Part shown: piece after piece, positions 1 through 7,512 of the stretch
Numbering within the stretch: position 1 is the stretch's first letter
Layout of the letters: every line of letters starts with the position of its first letter
From: CAUZEO01 sp963578625
GTDB lineage: Bacteria > Verrucomicrobiota > Kiritimatiellia > SLOV01
Length of the DNA stretch: 13,119 nt
NCBI GenBank assembly: GCA_963578625.1
Contig: CAUZEO010000129.1
Location: 1 to 13,119, forward strand
Direction of reading: 5' to 3'
Notes under the pieces: generated by a model
Databases searched by the model: none
Seen by the model: only the letters and a program-made list of their open reading frames with translations
Told to the model about the DNA's origin: nothing
Translations under genes and position numbers: made by a program

Positions 1-573
1 ACCGAGCAGGACGGCATTCCCCATGAAGTCGCACGCTGCGAAGTGAATGCGCCGGTTTGGACGTGGCTGAATGTGCCGGTGAAAATCAGGGATGGATTTG
101 GGGAAATGGCGCTGGAACTGGAGATTGAGAGTGGAGTCCTTGATGTTGATGTGGCCTACCTCGGGGTCGATTCCCTGGAGGATCTCGAACCGGGAGAAAC
201 GCGATCGATCGCTCCCGCCGATCTTTTTCATGCCGGGTACAGCTCGCCGGGTTCCGGACGGGTCCATTTCCGCCGGTCTCACGATCCGGATCTGGCGATC
301 CTCTATGGGCCCAACCTTCCAATGGATCCGGGGCGATACGAGGTGATTGTCGATGTCAGCTCGGATGCGATCCGGGGGTTGCCGTTGGGGACGCTGCGCT
401 CCCGGTCCGAGTGGGTGGCGGCGCCGCCACTGGCAATTACCGAGGCGGGACAGGCCGTTTGGCCATTGACCGTGACCCGGAACCTCCCGGTGAGCTTCGA
501 GTTTGTCTACGCGCGGAGAGCGGATCTAGCCATCGATTCCATTCTTTTACGCCGATTACAATCGCAAGAATGA
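1..573 (+). CDS. Hypothetical protein, C-terminal part (5' truncated by window)
   Basis: The reading frame is open from base 1 to the TGA at 571-573, so this is the last ~190 codons of a longer gene whose start lies outside the window. A GTG at 43 is only an internal candidate start. The residues alternate polar and hydrophobic, as in a beta-sandwich. Visible pieces are a YGPNLPMDPGRYEV stretch (roughly residues 90-105 counted from the GTG) and a closing FEFVYARRADLAIDSILLRR segment. From family knowledge, a YGPxxPLPPGRY pattern occurs in carbohydrate-binding-like C-terminal domains attached to glycosyltransferases and other sugar-handling proteins of environmental bacteria, so such a role is possible. 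No catalytic motif, membrane segment or signal peptide can be seen in this part. Function is not assigned. Confidence 0.75.
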   Translation, partial: TEQDGIPHEVARCEVNAPVWTWLNVPVKIRDGFGEMALELEIESGVLDVDVAYLGVDSLEDLEPGETRSIAPADLFHAGYSSPGSGRVHFRRSHDPDLAILYGPNLPMDPGRYEVIVDVSSDAIRGLPLGTLRSRSEWVAAPPLAITEAGQAVWPLTVTRNLPVSFEFVYARRADLAIDSILLRRLQSQE

Positions 574-634
574 AACAATCCGGTACGATGTAACGCGCAG
601 ATCGGAAAATATGTCAAAATGACGACGGTAACAG

Positions 635-650
635 AAAAGGAGAACGGGAG
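635..650 (+). promoter_or_regulatory. Ribosome binding site of the SPFH gene
   Basis: Two purine-rich blocks precede the ATG at 657: AAAAGGAG at 635-642 and GGGAG at 646-650. The second is 6 bases from the start codon and supports the choice of this ATG. Confidence 0.55.
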
Positions 651-656
651 AATTTT

Positions 657-1568
657 ATGAATGCGAGAGAGATTGATCTAAAGAATAAGATACCGGGTGC
701 ACTGATTGTGGTGGTGGTAGTCGTGGCGTTGATCGCCGGTCTGCTTTCGAGATCCTTTGTCATCGTGGATAGCGGCACCGTTGGCGTCGTGCGCACACTG
801 GGCGCGGTTCAGGTACAGCACCTTGATGAAGGTTTCCACATCGTGAAGCCGTTCCTCGACAAGGTGACGTCGGTCGACATTCGGCTGCAGAGCGCGGAGT
901 CCGATTCGGCGGCGGCATCGAAGGACCTGCAGATCGTAACCACCGAAATCAGCGTTCAGTATTCCATCGTGGGATCGATCGCGCCGATGACTTTTCAGCG
1001 GGTCGGTACGGGGGAGAAGATCTCGCGGAGCCTCGTCGGTCCGGCGATTCAGGAATCGGTGAAAGCGGTTACGGCACAATACACGGCCGAGTCGCTCGTC
1101 ACGAAGCGCTCCGAGGTGAAACTTCAGATTCAGGAAGCGATCATTGCTTTTATCGATACGACGCTATTGGAAAAAGATCTGGTCGGTGCGATCAGGATCG
1201 CCAATGTGGCAATCACCGATTTCAACTTCTCCGCTGAATTCAACAAGGCGATCGAGATGAAGGTGCGGGCCGAGCAGCAGGCCCTGCAGGCCGAGAACGA
1301 AAAAGAGAAAATAATAACCGTCGCCGAGGCCAACGCGGCGCAGCGCGAACTGGAAGCGGCGGCTTCTGCGTTCCAGATTGAGGCGGAATCCGTTGCCCGC
1401 GCCGAGGCGATCAAGCGCGAGGCCGACGCGCTTCGGGATAGTCCTGAACTGATTCAGCTCCGGACCATCGAGCAATGGGATGGCGTCATGCCCAAATTCG
1501 TAGGCGGCGGCGCCATGCCTTTTCTTGATGTCGGGAACATGCTGAAGGACGAAAAGCCGGCTGAGTAG
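657..1568 (+). CDS. SPFH/Band 7 domain protein, prohibitin-like
   Basis: This 303-residue membrane protein has the standard layout of bacterial prohibitin/stomatin-type proteins. A short charged N-terminus is followed by one hydrophobic segment (about residues 13-29, rich in Val/Ile/Ala). An SPFH domain follows (about 33-215), with the typical GTVGVVRTLGAV and HLDEGFHIVKPF stretches. After it comes a charged Ala/Glu-rich coiled coil (about 195-255) and a conserved-looking ELIQLRTIEQWDGVMPKF segment before the C-terminus. Family members oligomerise on the inner membrane into ring- or raft-like scaffolds and often modulate membrane proteases such as FtsH; that role is inferred here. The length is normal for the family, and start and stop are clear. 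It stands alone, with 83 bases after the preceding stop, and converges on the shikimate kinase gene. FtsH modulators HflK/HflC are related, but no second paralogue is beside it. Confidence 0.9.
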   Translation: MNAREIDLKNKIPGALIVVVVVVALIAGLLSRSFVIVDSGTVGVVRTLGAVQVQHLDEGFHIVKPFLDKVTSVDIRLQSAESDSAAASKDLQIVTTEISVQYSIVGSIAPMTFQRVGTGEKISRSLVGPAIQESVKAVTAQYTAESLVTKRSEVKLQIQEAIIAFIDTTLLEKDLVGAIRIANVAITDFNFSAEFNKAIEMKVRAEQQALQAENEKEKIITVAEANAAQRELEAAASAFQIEAESVARAEAIKREADALRDSPELIQLRTIEQWDGVMPKFVGGGAMPFLDVGNMLKDEKPAE

Positions 1569-1681
1569 CACGGGTATCCGACCCGCGTAGCGGAGCCCAA
1601 CTAGTTTGTGCGGGGAATGCCGAATGTCGAAGTGAAGAAAGACCTTCGTCTTCCGTGGCACGGGTCGGATACCCGTGCCAC
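1569..1681. repeat. Paired palindromes, REP/BIME-like element
   Basis: A perfect 17-bp inverted repeat lies between the convergent stops: 1569-1585 (CACGGGTATCCGACCCG) and 1661-1677 (its exact complement). The right arm lies inside a longer hairpin at 1655-1681, with an 11-bp perfect stem (1655-1665 with 1671-1681) and a 5-base loop CGGAT. The left arm can also fold on itself (CGGG...CCCG). Two palindromic units in opposite orientation, spaced ~75 bp and placed just after a stop codon, match the form of bacterial REP/BIME elements. There is no T-run, so intrinsic termination is less likely, though the hairpin could protect the 3' ends of both transcripts. Confidence 0.6.
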
Positions 1682-1682
1682 G

Positions 1683-2222
1683 TCACCCGCTCGCAGCGAC
1701 GATCTTGCAGATCTCCTTCGCCGCGCTCTTGCGCTTTCCCTTGGCGACGCTGATTTCGTGATTGGCGACCTGCCGGTACATCGGCAATCGGCGGTGAAAA
1801 ATTTCCTCGGGGCTGCTTTCGCTTCCCAGGGAAGGGCGATCGCCCGCTCCGGCGATTTCGGTCGATACCAGGTCTAATGGCACATTCAGGAAAAAGACGA
1901 GCGCTCGCTCCCGCAGTACGGCGGCCTTTCGTTCGCTGAACACTTCTTCTCTCCGTTCATCCAGATCGACGACAATGCCCCCGCCGCAATCGATGATGAC
2001 GTTTTCCGCTGCGGCGGCCTTCGCCAGCACCCGGTACTCAACGTCCCGAAAATGCCGCCAGTCCCCATCATGTTCCGCGATCAGATCTGGAATTGATTTG
2101 CCGCCTTCTTCGTAGGAAATCATCGTGTCCAAGCTTAGAATCGGCCTTTTGAGAAGAAGGCCAAGATGGAGCGAAATGCGAGTTTTCCCCGAGCCTCGCG
2201 GACCCACCAGTGCAATGTTCAT
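1683..2222 (-). CDS. Shikimate kinase
   Basis: This 179-residue P-loop kinase would phosphorylate shikimate at the 3-hydroxyl using ATP, in the chorismate pathway of aromatic amino-acid synthesis in the cytoplasm. The signature sites are in order: Walker A GPRGSGKT (residues 7-14); Asp32 in SLDTMI, at the Mg/shikimate-binding Asp position; Arg59 in the FRDVE motif that holds the shikimate carboxylate; the CGGGIV glycine triplet (80-82); lid arginine Arg129 in DRPSL; and Arg145 in RLPMYRQVA near the C-terminus. Size is normal for AroK/AroL. The ATG at 2222 begins the typical MNIALVGPRGSGKT start; no strong Shine-Dalgarno is seen upstream. It is monocistronic here, not beside aroB or other pathway genes. 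The spacing ...DCGGG... and the short lid make gluconate kinase unlikely. Confidence 0.88.
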   Translation of the reverse strand: MNIALVGPRGSGKTRISLHLGLLLKRPILSLDTMISYEEGGKSIPDLIAEHDGDWRHFRDVEYRVLAKAAAAENVIIDCGGGIVVDLDERREEVFSERKAAVLRERALVFFLNVPLDLVSTEIAGAGDRPSLGSESSPEEIFHRRLPMYRQVANHEISVAKGKRKSAAKEICKIVAASG

Positions 2223-2300
2223 CTTGATAGCAATTCGCTTTCGCCGATTCCTGTTACGGTAGATTCAGCGACGGGATTTGCAAGGATCTTTTCCCGTGCT

Positions 2301-2327
2301 CCAGCTACGGGGCGGGCACGTAGCTGG
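2301..2327. repeat. Perfect 9-bp hairpin
   Basis: CCAGCTACG at 2301-2309 pairs exactly with CGTAGCTGG at 2319-2327 around a 9-base loop. It lies ~80 bp upstream of the shikimate kinase start and just before the longer inverted repeat. No T-run follows on either strand. It could be another dispersed palindrome or an mRNA leader structure; the sequence alone does not decide. Confidence 0.5.
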
Positions 2328-2337
2328 CTGCGATGAA

Positions 2338-2466
2338 ATGACGAGCGACGAAATACCCAATGCCCAATGAAATCCGAATTCATAATTACGAATGGCAGTT
2401 GTTTTTCCCCGGAAATTGGCCAAATCTGTTTCGGATTTCGTCATTGGGTATTTTGTCATTAGTCAT
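2338..2466. repeat. Long imperfect inverted repeat, MITE/REP-like
   Basis: The arms at 2338-2378 and 2430-2466 are complementary over ~37-41 bp with a few substitutions and a small gap. Both contain AAATACCCAATG followed by AAATCCGAA when read in the matching orientation. The ~51-bp centre is unrelated between the halves. The right arm read on the minus strand is itself built of near-repeats (ATGACTAATGACAAAATACC). Similar intergenic sequence made of ATGACNAA-type words is familiar from Verrucomicrobiota and Planctomycetota genomes; that is recollection, not a search result. There is no coding capacity of its own. Confidence 0.6.
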
Positions 2467-2826
2467 TCCCCAGCCCGCGGTCATGAAGGCGGTCTGACAA
2501 TTTCAACAAGAGCGTATCTCGGCGGCATTCCACTCCCTGAAAATCCAACGGAACCCGTAAGATTTCGGGCTCCTGAACCGACCTTGATGCGACGGGATTT
2601 TCAATTTCGGACGTCTGGTGTTTTCGAGCCACTGATTCGCGCCTTCATTCGGAATGCAGATCCAGGTTTGTGGCTACGGGTCAAAGTGTGGGCAAATGCA
2701 CGGAAAACGGCAGGTTTTCCCATGGCTGGCGGTGTTGACATTACCCCGAAGGGAGGCTAGGGTTAGGAGAAGGGGTAGGCGGCAAAACGGCTTTTCCGTG
2801 CATACTTAATTAAGGTTCAAAATGTA

Positions 2827-5800
2827 ATGGCATCACTCCGGATATTCATCTTCTTCCTCTGCGTTCCGACGCTTGCCATGGCGGGGTTCACGAACAAGAC
2901 CGGTCAAAAAATTCCCGGGCTGGGAGGCGGCAATACCGCGTGGTGCGACTTCAACAATGATGGGTACGCGGATATTTACGACGGCGGGAATCTGCATCGC
3001 AACAATGCCGGCAACAACTTTACGACGTTGGCCGGTTACGGGTGGGGAATTCTGGGAGACATGGATAACGACGGTTTCCAGGATATCTACGACATGAACA
3101 ACAACCGCGTCATGCGCAACCAGAACGGTAGCGGTAGCTTTACACAGATCAACATGCCGGCATTAGCTGGAAACGACAACCGGGGAGCAATCTGGGGGGA
3201 CCTGAACGGGGATGGGTTCATTGATTTGTACGTCGGCGCATATGAAGCATCGGGCTACGAACCTGACTCGGTGCTCATGAACCAGGGGGGTACATCTTTT
3301 CTGCGTACCTGGACAGAACCGACCACGGATGGCACCCGGTTCCCGGGCCGCGGGGTAACCGCCTGCGACTACGACGAGGACGGCGACCTGGACGTTTACG
3401 TGTCGAACTACCGGCTTGAGGCCAATTACCTATGGCGGAACAACGGATCCGGTGGGTTCACCGACGTTGCCCCGACCGCTGGCGTGCACGGTACCTACGA
3501 TGGATGGCGGTGGTCCTATGGCCATTCGATCGGCTCCTGCTGGGGAGATTTCAACAACGATGGGCATATCGATCTGCTTGCCGGGAACTTCAGCCACCCG
3601 GATGCTTGGCAAGATCGCGCGAGATTCTATCAAAACCTGGGTCCGGCTGGTAACTGGCGATTTACGCAGCGGTGGGAATTGACCGGAAGCGCCTGGCAGG
3701 AGTCGTATGCCTCGCCGTCGGTTGCGGATTATGACAACGACGGGGATCTGGACGTTTATTACTCCACTGTCTACGGCGGTGATAATTCCCGGCTTTGGAG
3801 GAATAATGGGAACTGGAGCTTTACTGATGTCACTTCAGCGGAGGGTCTGGGAGGCATGCCGACAACGTATCAGTCTGCCTGGGCGGACTACAACAACGAC
3901 GGGTTCCTGGACCTCGTCACCGCCGGACGACTGTACGAAAACAACGGTAACGGCAACCACTGGCTCCGGGTGCGCCTCGAGGGCAACGGCACCAGCGTGA
4001 ACCGGTCCGCAATCGGGGCTCAGGTGCGGATCGATCTCGGCGGCGGAGTCACTCTGACGCGGCAGGTCGAAGCCGGCACCGGGGAAGGAAATCAGAATGA
4101 GCTGACGCTTCATTTCGGCCTGGGCAGCCGCACCACCCCGGTGACTCTGGATATTTTCTGGCCGGACGGAACGTCGCAGATGGTCTCCAATGTGGCGGTG
4201 GACCAAACGATTGACCAGTTCCAGGTACCTCCGGAATTTAACCTGTCCTGGGGCGCGTCCTCGGGGATTTTTTTCCCCTCCCTGGATTTCGGAATCCTCC
4301 CGAACCTGGGAAGCGAAGTCCTCGCGCAACTCTACCTTGCGCCGGACGGTCAGATCGATTCGGAGATTCTTTCCGGGGGCGGGACCAATGGCGACGACAT
4401 CATTCTCGATAGCGTTGTCGTCAGGAACAACGGTGGCCTTCTGGAGGAGTTCGGCGTTTTCCAGCGGCAGTACCAGGCGCCGTTCCAGGATGGCACGCTC
4501 TACGCGGTCATCTTCTCTTCGGATACTCCGGTCGCGGGCGACCGATACTACCGCGGACACGACATGCTCGCCGGCGACGCAGCTTTGCTCACCGGATTAT
4601 TTGACCTGAACGTCGGACCCGAGTCGGGCAATACTTGGGACCGGACGGTCGCGGCCCCGAATCCTTTTATGGATATCAACTGGATCGGGACGTGGGGATT
4701 CCTGAATGGCCAGGGAAACCCGGTTCTTCCGAACGTGGGTAATGAAGCGCTGGTTCACCTGATCTATTCACCGGACGGCGTCGCCGACCTGATCCTGCCG
4801 GGCGGTATTCCCGACGATAACGACGTGGTTCTGGATGCGCGAATTATCCGCAACCATGGTTTACAGTATGAAGAGTATGCCTTTTTCGGTCCACTCTCCT
4901 ACAAAGGTCCGTACAATGCCGGGTTCATCTACGGGATCGTCTACGAGGATCCTACGCCGGCAGGCACGCAGCGGCTTTATCGGGGTCCGATGGCGCCCGC
5001 GGTGGCATCTCCGGCGATTCCGGTTTCCTATGATTTCAATACCGATCCGGTGAACGGAAATTCGTGGAACGGTTCGGTGGAAGATCAGCCATTCATGGCG
5101 ATCAGTTGGATCGGGTCTGCAGGTTTCATCGACGATCAACTCAATCCGATTCTTCCCAGCGTCGGCGATGAAGCCCTCGTGAAATTAATTTACTCTCCCG
5201 ATGAAATATCCAATAGCATTACCGAGGACGGTAATCCCGCGGGCAACGATGTAGTGATCGATATCGGGATTGTGCGCAATAACGGCGGACAGTGGGAGGA
5301 TTACGGTTTCTTTGGACCGCTGTCCTACGAAGGAGCCTATCAGCCCGGGTATGTCTACGGGGTTGTCTTCGGTACGACCGATCCGCAGCGGGGCGATCGC
5401 TTTTACACCGGACCGTTGCAGGCCACGGTACAGACCTCCTCTTCGCAGCCAGCCCCGTCACTATACGAATTCAATTCGGAGGATTTCATCAACGGCGACT
5501 CGTGGAACAGTACGGTGCTTCAGTCCGAGATGCACGTGGACTGGGGCGCTACCATGGGCTTCATCGATGAGCAGGGCGCGCCGATTCTACCGAACGGTGG
5601 AACTCACACATTGATTCAGCTGTTCCACACGTCCGACGCATACGCCGACCTGATGCTCATCGGCGGAGTGCCCGCCGATAGCGACACGATGTTATTCAGT
5701 ACGCTCGTGTATAACAATGGGGGATTTCGTGCGGAGTACTGCTTCTTCGGTCCGCATTCCTATTCCGGTCCGTATCAACCCGGTTTTGTATATGCAGTGA

Positions 5801-6777
5801 TTTACCAGGACGATTCGCCCGGCGCCGGAGACCGGTATTTCGTCGGCCACTTGACCCCAACGATGGAAAATGATGCGTCCAATCCGATCGTTTACGAAAT
5901 GAACAGCAATCTGATCGATGGAAATATCTGGAACCGGACGGTCATCGGAGGAAGCGGGATGGGAATTTCCTGGATCGGATCGTACGGCTTTGTTGACGGA
6001 GGAGGTGTTCCGATTCTACCGAATGTCGGCGATGAGGCTGCGGTACAGTTGATCTTTTCCCCGGATAATCAACGCGATCCCATGTTGCCTGGTGGTGTTC
6101 CCGGCGTAAATGACATTGTGCTCGATGCCACAGTTGTCCGGAACAATGGCGGACAGGACGAGCATTGGGCTTTCTTCGGACCGATCGTATATTCGGGCTA
6201 TTACCAACCCGGGTACATATACGGGGCCATCTACGAAGACGCGAATCCGGAGTCTGGAGATGAGTTCTACGCCGGACCACTACAAGCCACCTCCGGGGGC
6301 GGCGGCACGGGGCCGTACGATCTGAATACCGATTTCGTAAACGGCAATACCTGGAACGACTCAGTGATTGCGCAGAGCACGATGTTGGATTTCGACCAGG
6401 ACGGCCTGCCTAACGAATTTGAAATGATTCATTTCGGCGATTCCACGGCCGCGGATCCAACCGTTGATTCCGATTTCGATGGCCTGTCGAATCTGAAGGA
6501 ACACATCTCGGGCACAGACCCGACGGATGCCGGATCCTATTTCGGGATCGAATCCATATCACGAAACGGGTCGGACATCGTAGTCATTCTGCACGATACG
6601 TCTGTGAACCGCGGATACATACTCGAATTCATCGGCGGGGTGTCCGGCACGGGCAGCTGGTCGGAGACCGATGGGGTGGCCGCCGGAACCGGCGGCGGAG
6701 TGCAATTCATCGATCCCGGCGCCGCCGCAGATCCCGCTTCCAATCGTGCCTACCGGGGAACCGTCTACATTCCTTAG
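2827..6777 (+). CDS. Secreted FG-GAP/ASPIC repeat protein with five-copy repeat domain
   Basis: A 1316-residue exported protein. Residues 1-19 are a signal peptide with likely cleavage after AMA. Residues ~20-370 hold at least seven FG-GAP/VCBS-type calcium-binding motifs of the form DxNxDGxxD (FNNDGYADIYD, DMDNDGFQDIYD, DLNGDGFIDLY, DYDEDGDLDVY, DFNNDGHIDLL, DYDNDGDLDVYY, DYNNDGFLDLV), giving an integrin-like propeller. Residues ~385-465 (NHWLRVRLEGNGTSVNRSAIGA onward, with FWPDGTSQ) are an ASPIC/UnbV domain. Five copies of an unrecognised ~108-residue domain follow, then Ca-binding DFDQDGLPNEFE (~1188) and DSDFDGLSNLKEHISGTDP (~1214), and a beta-rich tail. That tail is common in secreted proteins of Verrucomicrobiota-like bacteria. 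There is no anchor, sortase motif or C-terminal membrane helix. A role in extracellular binding or adhesion is inferred; no enzyme motif is seen. It is transcribed alone. AAGG at 2812-2815 is the only ribosome-site candidate. Confidence 0.9.
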   Translation: MASLRIFIFFLCVPTLAMAGFTNKTGQKIPGLGGGNTAWCDFNNDGYADIYDGGNLHRNNAGNNFTTLAGYGWGILGDMDNDGFQDIYDMNNNRVMRNQNGSGSFTQINMPALAGNDNRGAIWGDLNGDGFIDLYVGAYEASGYEPDSVLMNQGGTSFLRTWTEPTTDGTRFPGRGVTACDYDEDGDLDVYVSNYRLEANYLWRNNGSGGFTDVAPTAGVHGTYDGWRWSYGHSIGSCWGDFNNDGHIDLLAGNFSHPDAWQDRARFYQNLGPAGNWRFTQRWELTGSAWQESYASPSVADYDNDGDLDVYYSTVYGGDNSRLWRNNGNWSFTDVTSAEGLGGMPTTYQSAWADYNNDGFLDLVTAGRLYENNGNGNHWLRVRLEGNGTSVNRSAIGAQVRIDLGGGVTLTRQVEAGTGEGNQNELTLHFGLGSRTTPVTLDIFWPDGTSQMVSNVAVDQTIDQFQVPPEFNLSWGASSGIFFPSLDFGILPNLGSEVLAQLYLAPDGQIDSEILSGGGTNGDDIILDSVVVRNNGGLLEEFGVFQRQYQAPFQDGTLYAVIFSSDTPVAGDRYYRGHDMLAGDAALLTGLFDLNVGPESGNTWDRTVAAPNPFMDINWIGTWGFLNGQGNPVLPNVGNEALVHLIYSPDGVADLILPGGIPDDNDVVLDARIIRNHGLQYEEYAFFGPLSYKGPYNAGFIYGIVYEDPTPAGTQRLYRGPMAPAVASPAIPVSYDFNTDPVNGNSWNGSVEDQPFMAISWIGSAGFIDDQLNPILPSVGDEALVKLIYSPDEISNSITEDGNPAGNDVVIDIGIVRNNGGQWEDYGFFGPLSYEGAYQPGYVYGVVFGTTDPQRGDRFYTGPLQATVQTSSSQPAPSLYEFNSEDFINGDSWNSTVLQSEMHVDWGATMGFIDEQGAPILPNGGTHTLIQLFHTSDAYADLMLIGGVPADSDTMLFSTLVYNNGGFRAEYCFFGPHSYSGPYQPGFVYAVIYQDDSPGAGDRYFVGHLTPTMENDASNPIVYEMNSNLIDGNIWNRTVIGGSGMGISWIGSYGFVDGGGVPILPNVGDEAAVQLIFSPDNQRDPMLPGGVPGVNDIVLDATVVRNNGGQDEHWAFFGPIVYSGYYQPGYIYGAIYEDANPESGDEFYAGPLQATSGGGGTGPYDLNTDFVNGNTWNDSVIAQSTMLDFDQDGLPNEFEMIHFGDSTAADPTVDSDFDGLSNLKEHISGTDPTDAGSYFGIESISRNGSDIVVILHDTSVNRGYILEFIGGVSGTGSWSETDGVAAGTGGGVQFIDPGAAADPASNRAYRGTVYIP
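4237..6282 (+). repeat. Five tandem ~143-residue protein repeats
   Basis: Copies lie at 4237-4566, 4669-4992, 5095-5418, 5530-5853 and 5959-6282 (protein residues 471-580, 615-722, 757-864, 902-1009 and 1045-1152). Start-to-start spacing is 142-145 codons. Shared features are a W-I/G-G opening (SWIG.xGF), PxLPxxG, a GGxPxxxDxV core, VRNNGG, FFGPxSY, YQPGxxYxxxY and a closing GDxxYxGPL. Between copies sits a second, shorter repeat of the form DxNxxxxxGNxWNxxV, which also appears once more after copy 5. The copies differ at many residues and their DNA has diverged, so they are old. Copy 1 is the most divergent. I do not recognise the family. Confidence 0.85.
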
Positions 6778-6911
6778 AGTGTGAGAAAGAGACGGACTCG
6801 ACTCCTCCCGGCCCAGGTTCGAACTCCAGGATCCCAAATTCTGTTCACAGTCGGAGTTCTTGGCAATGCGAATGCTGCTTCCCAGTGAAAGAGCGCATTT
6901 CGCGAGATCTA

Positions 6912-6919
6912 AACAGGTT
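6912..6919. repeat. Left 8-bp direct repeat (candidate target-site duplication)
   Basis: AACAGGTT directly abuts the left terminal inverted repeat and recurs at 7505-7512. IS1595-family elements are known to make 8-bp duplications, so the length fits. Confidence 0.6.
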
Positions 6920-6942
6920 TGGCATGTCCATTTAACCGGAGT
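6920..6942 (+). repeat. Left terminal inverted repeat of IS1595-like element
   Basis: Begins TGGCATGTCCATTTAACCGG and matches the reverse complement of 7479-7501 at 21 of 23 positions. The mismatches are at positions 7 and 14. Confidence 0.75.
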
Positions 6943-7478
6943 TGTGGTATGTGGCCGCAATGGAGAGTCCTCATGCTGGCAGAGACTACCCGAGATCTTC
7001 TGGCTGGAACGGTGGAAGTGGACGAGACCTATATCGGCGGAGAAGAGCCGGAGTTGCGCGGTGGCCGAGCCAAGGGCAAGAAGGTCCTCACCGTCATTGC
7101 GGTAGAGCTCAGGGAGCCCGGGGGCTTCGGGCGATGCAGGATGGCGCCGCTGATCGACGCGTCCGGCACCTCGCTGGAGACCTTCGTAACCCAAAGCGTT
7201 AACCCGGGCACATACCAAGGCTCCGTGGACGGTGCCCACATGAACAACGATTTAAACGAGTTCGTGTTCCGCTTTAATCGGCGCCGCTCCCGTAGCCGGG
7301 GCATATTGTTCTACCGTGTGCTTGAGCTTGCCGTTCAACACGGACCAGTACGCTACCAGGATCTCATCGCAACACGACGGCTTCGGGAAAAACCACCCGT
7401 GCCGCTTCAAACAACACGGCTGCCCTCCAAGCCTGGAACGCCCGCCATCAGACCGCCCGTGGAGGAGGTGGAGCATCC

Positions 7479-7501
7479 ACTCCGGTTGAATGGAGATGCC
7501 A
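7479..7501 (-). repeat. Right terminal inverted repeat of IS1595-like element
   Basis: Read on the minus strand it begins TGGCATCTCCATTCAACCGG, the partner of 6920-6942. It overlaps the C-terminal codons of the transposase frame (RLNGDA). Confidence 0.75.
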
Positions 7502-7504
7502 ATC

Positions 7505-7512
7505 AACAGGTT
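7505..7512. repeat. Right 8-bp direct repeat (candidate target-site duplication)
   Basis: AACAGGTT, identical to 6912-6919, separated from the right inverted repeat by the three bases ATC. Confidence 0.55.

Larger units (their letters stand above)
2223..2826. other. Non-coding spacer between divergent genes
   Basis: This 604-bp spacer separates the divergent shikimate kinase and the large secreted protein. It holds the hairpin at 2301-2327, the inverted repeat at 2338-2466 and a weak hairpin at 2550-2573 (GGAACCCG with CGGGCTCC, one mismatch). An inverted 10-mer also occurs, GCACGGAAAA at 2698-2707 and its complement at 2792-2801. An exact TTGACA occurs at 2735-2740, but the best -10 at 17 bp is only TAGGGT (2758-2763), so the promoter for the downstream gene is uncertain. 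The open frame 2392-2760 across it has no recognisable protein and begins inside the inverted repeat. Confidence 0.6.
6920..7501 (+). mobile_element. IS1595-family element, internally deleted remnant
   Basis: The 582-bp unit is bounded by inverted repeats at 6920-6942 and 7479-7501 (21 of 23 positions match). Inside is an ISXO2-like transposase that has lost its N-terminal part and a central block. The same 8-bp word, AACAGGTT, lies outside each end (6912-6919 and 7505-7512). Complete IS1595-family elements are usually near 1 kb with a ~300-codon transposase, so roughly 40 percent is missing while both ends remain. It would be non-autonomous, movable only if a full relative supplies transposase. 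The right direct repeat is 3 bases outside the inverted repeat (ATC at 7502-7504), so either the true end includes those bases or the left end lost three. Confidence 0.8.

Noticed and set aside
1655..1681. Intrinsic terminator for the SPFH gene
   Set aside because: The hairpin is strong but has no T-run on either strand, so it is reported as a palindromic element instead.
2392..2760. Plus-strand open frame of 122 codons
   Set aside because: Begins inside the inverted repeat, has no ribosome site and shows no domain-like composition.
3835..4560. Minus-strand open frame of 241 codons
   Set aside because: Shadow of the FG-GAP/ASPIC gene: Arg/Val-rich composition and no coherent fold or start signal.
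6816..6827. GGTTCGAACTCC as the T-loop of a tRNA
   Set aside because: The flanks do not form a T-stem, and there is no acceptor, D-arm or anticodon arm upstream.
6559..7239. Minus-strand open frame of 226 codons
   Set aside because: Covers the end of the FG-GAP gene and the IS remnant on the opposite strand; both plus-strand products are recognisable.
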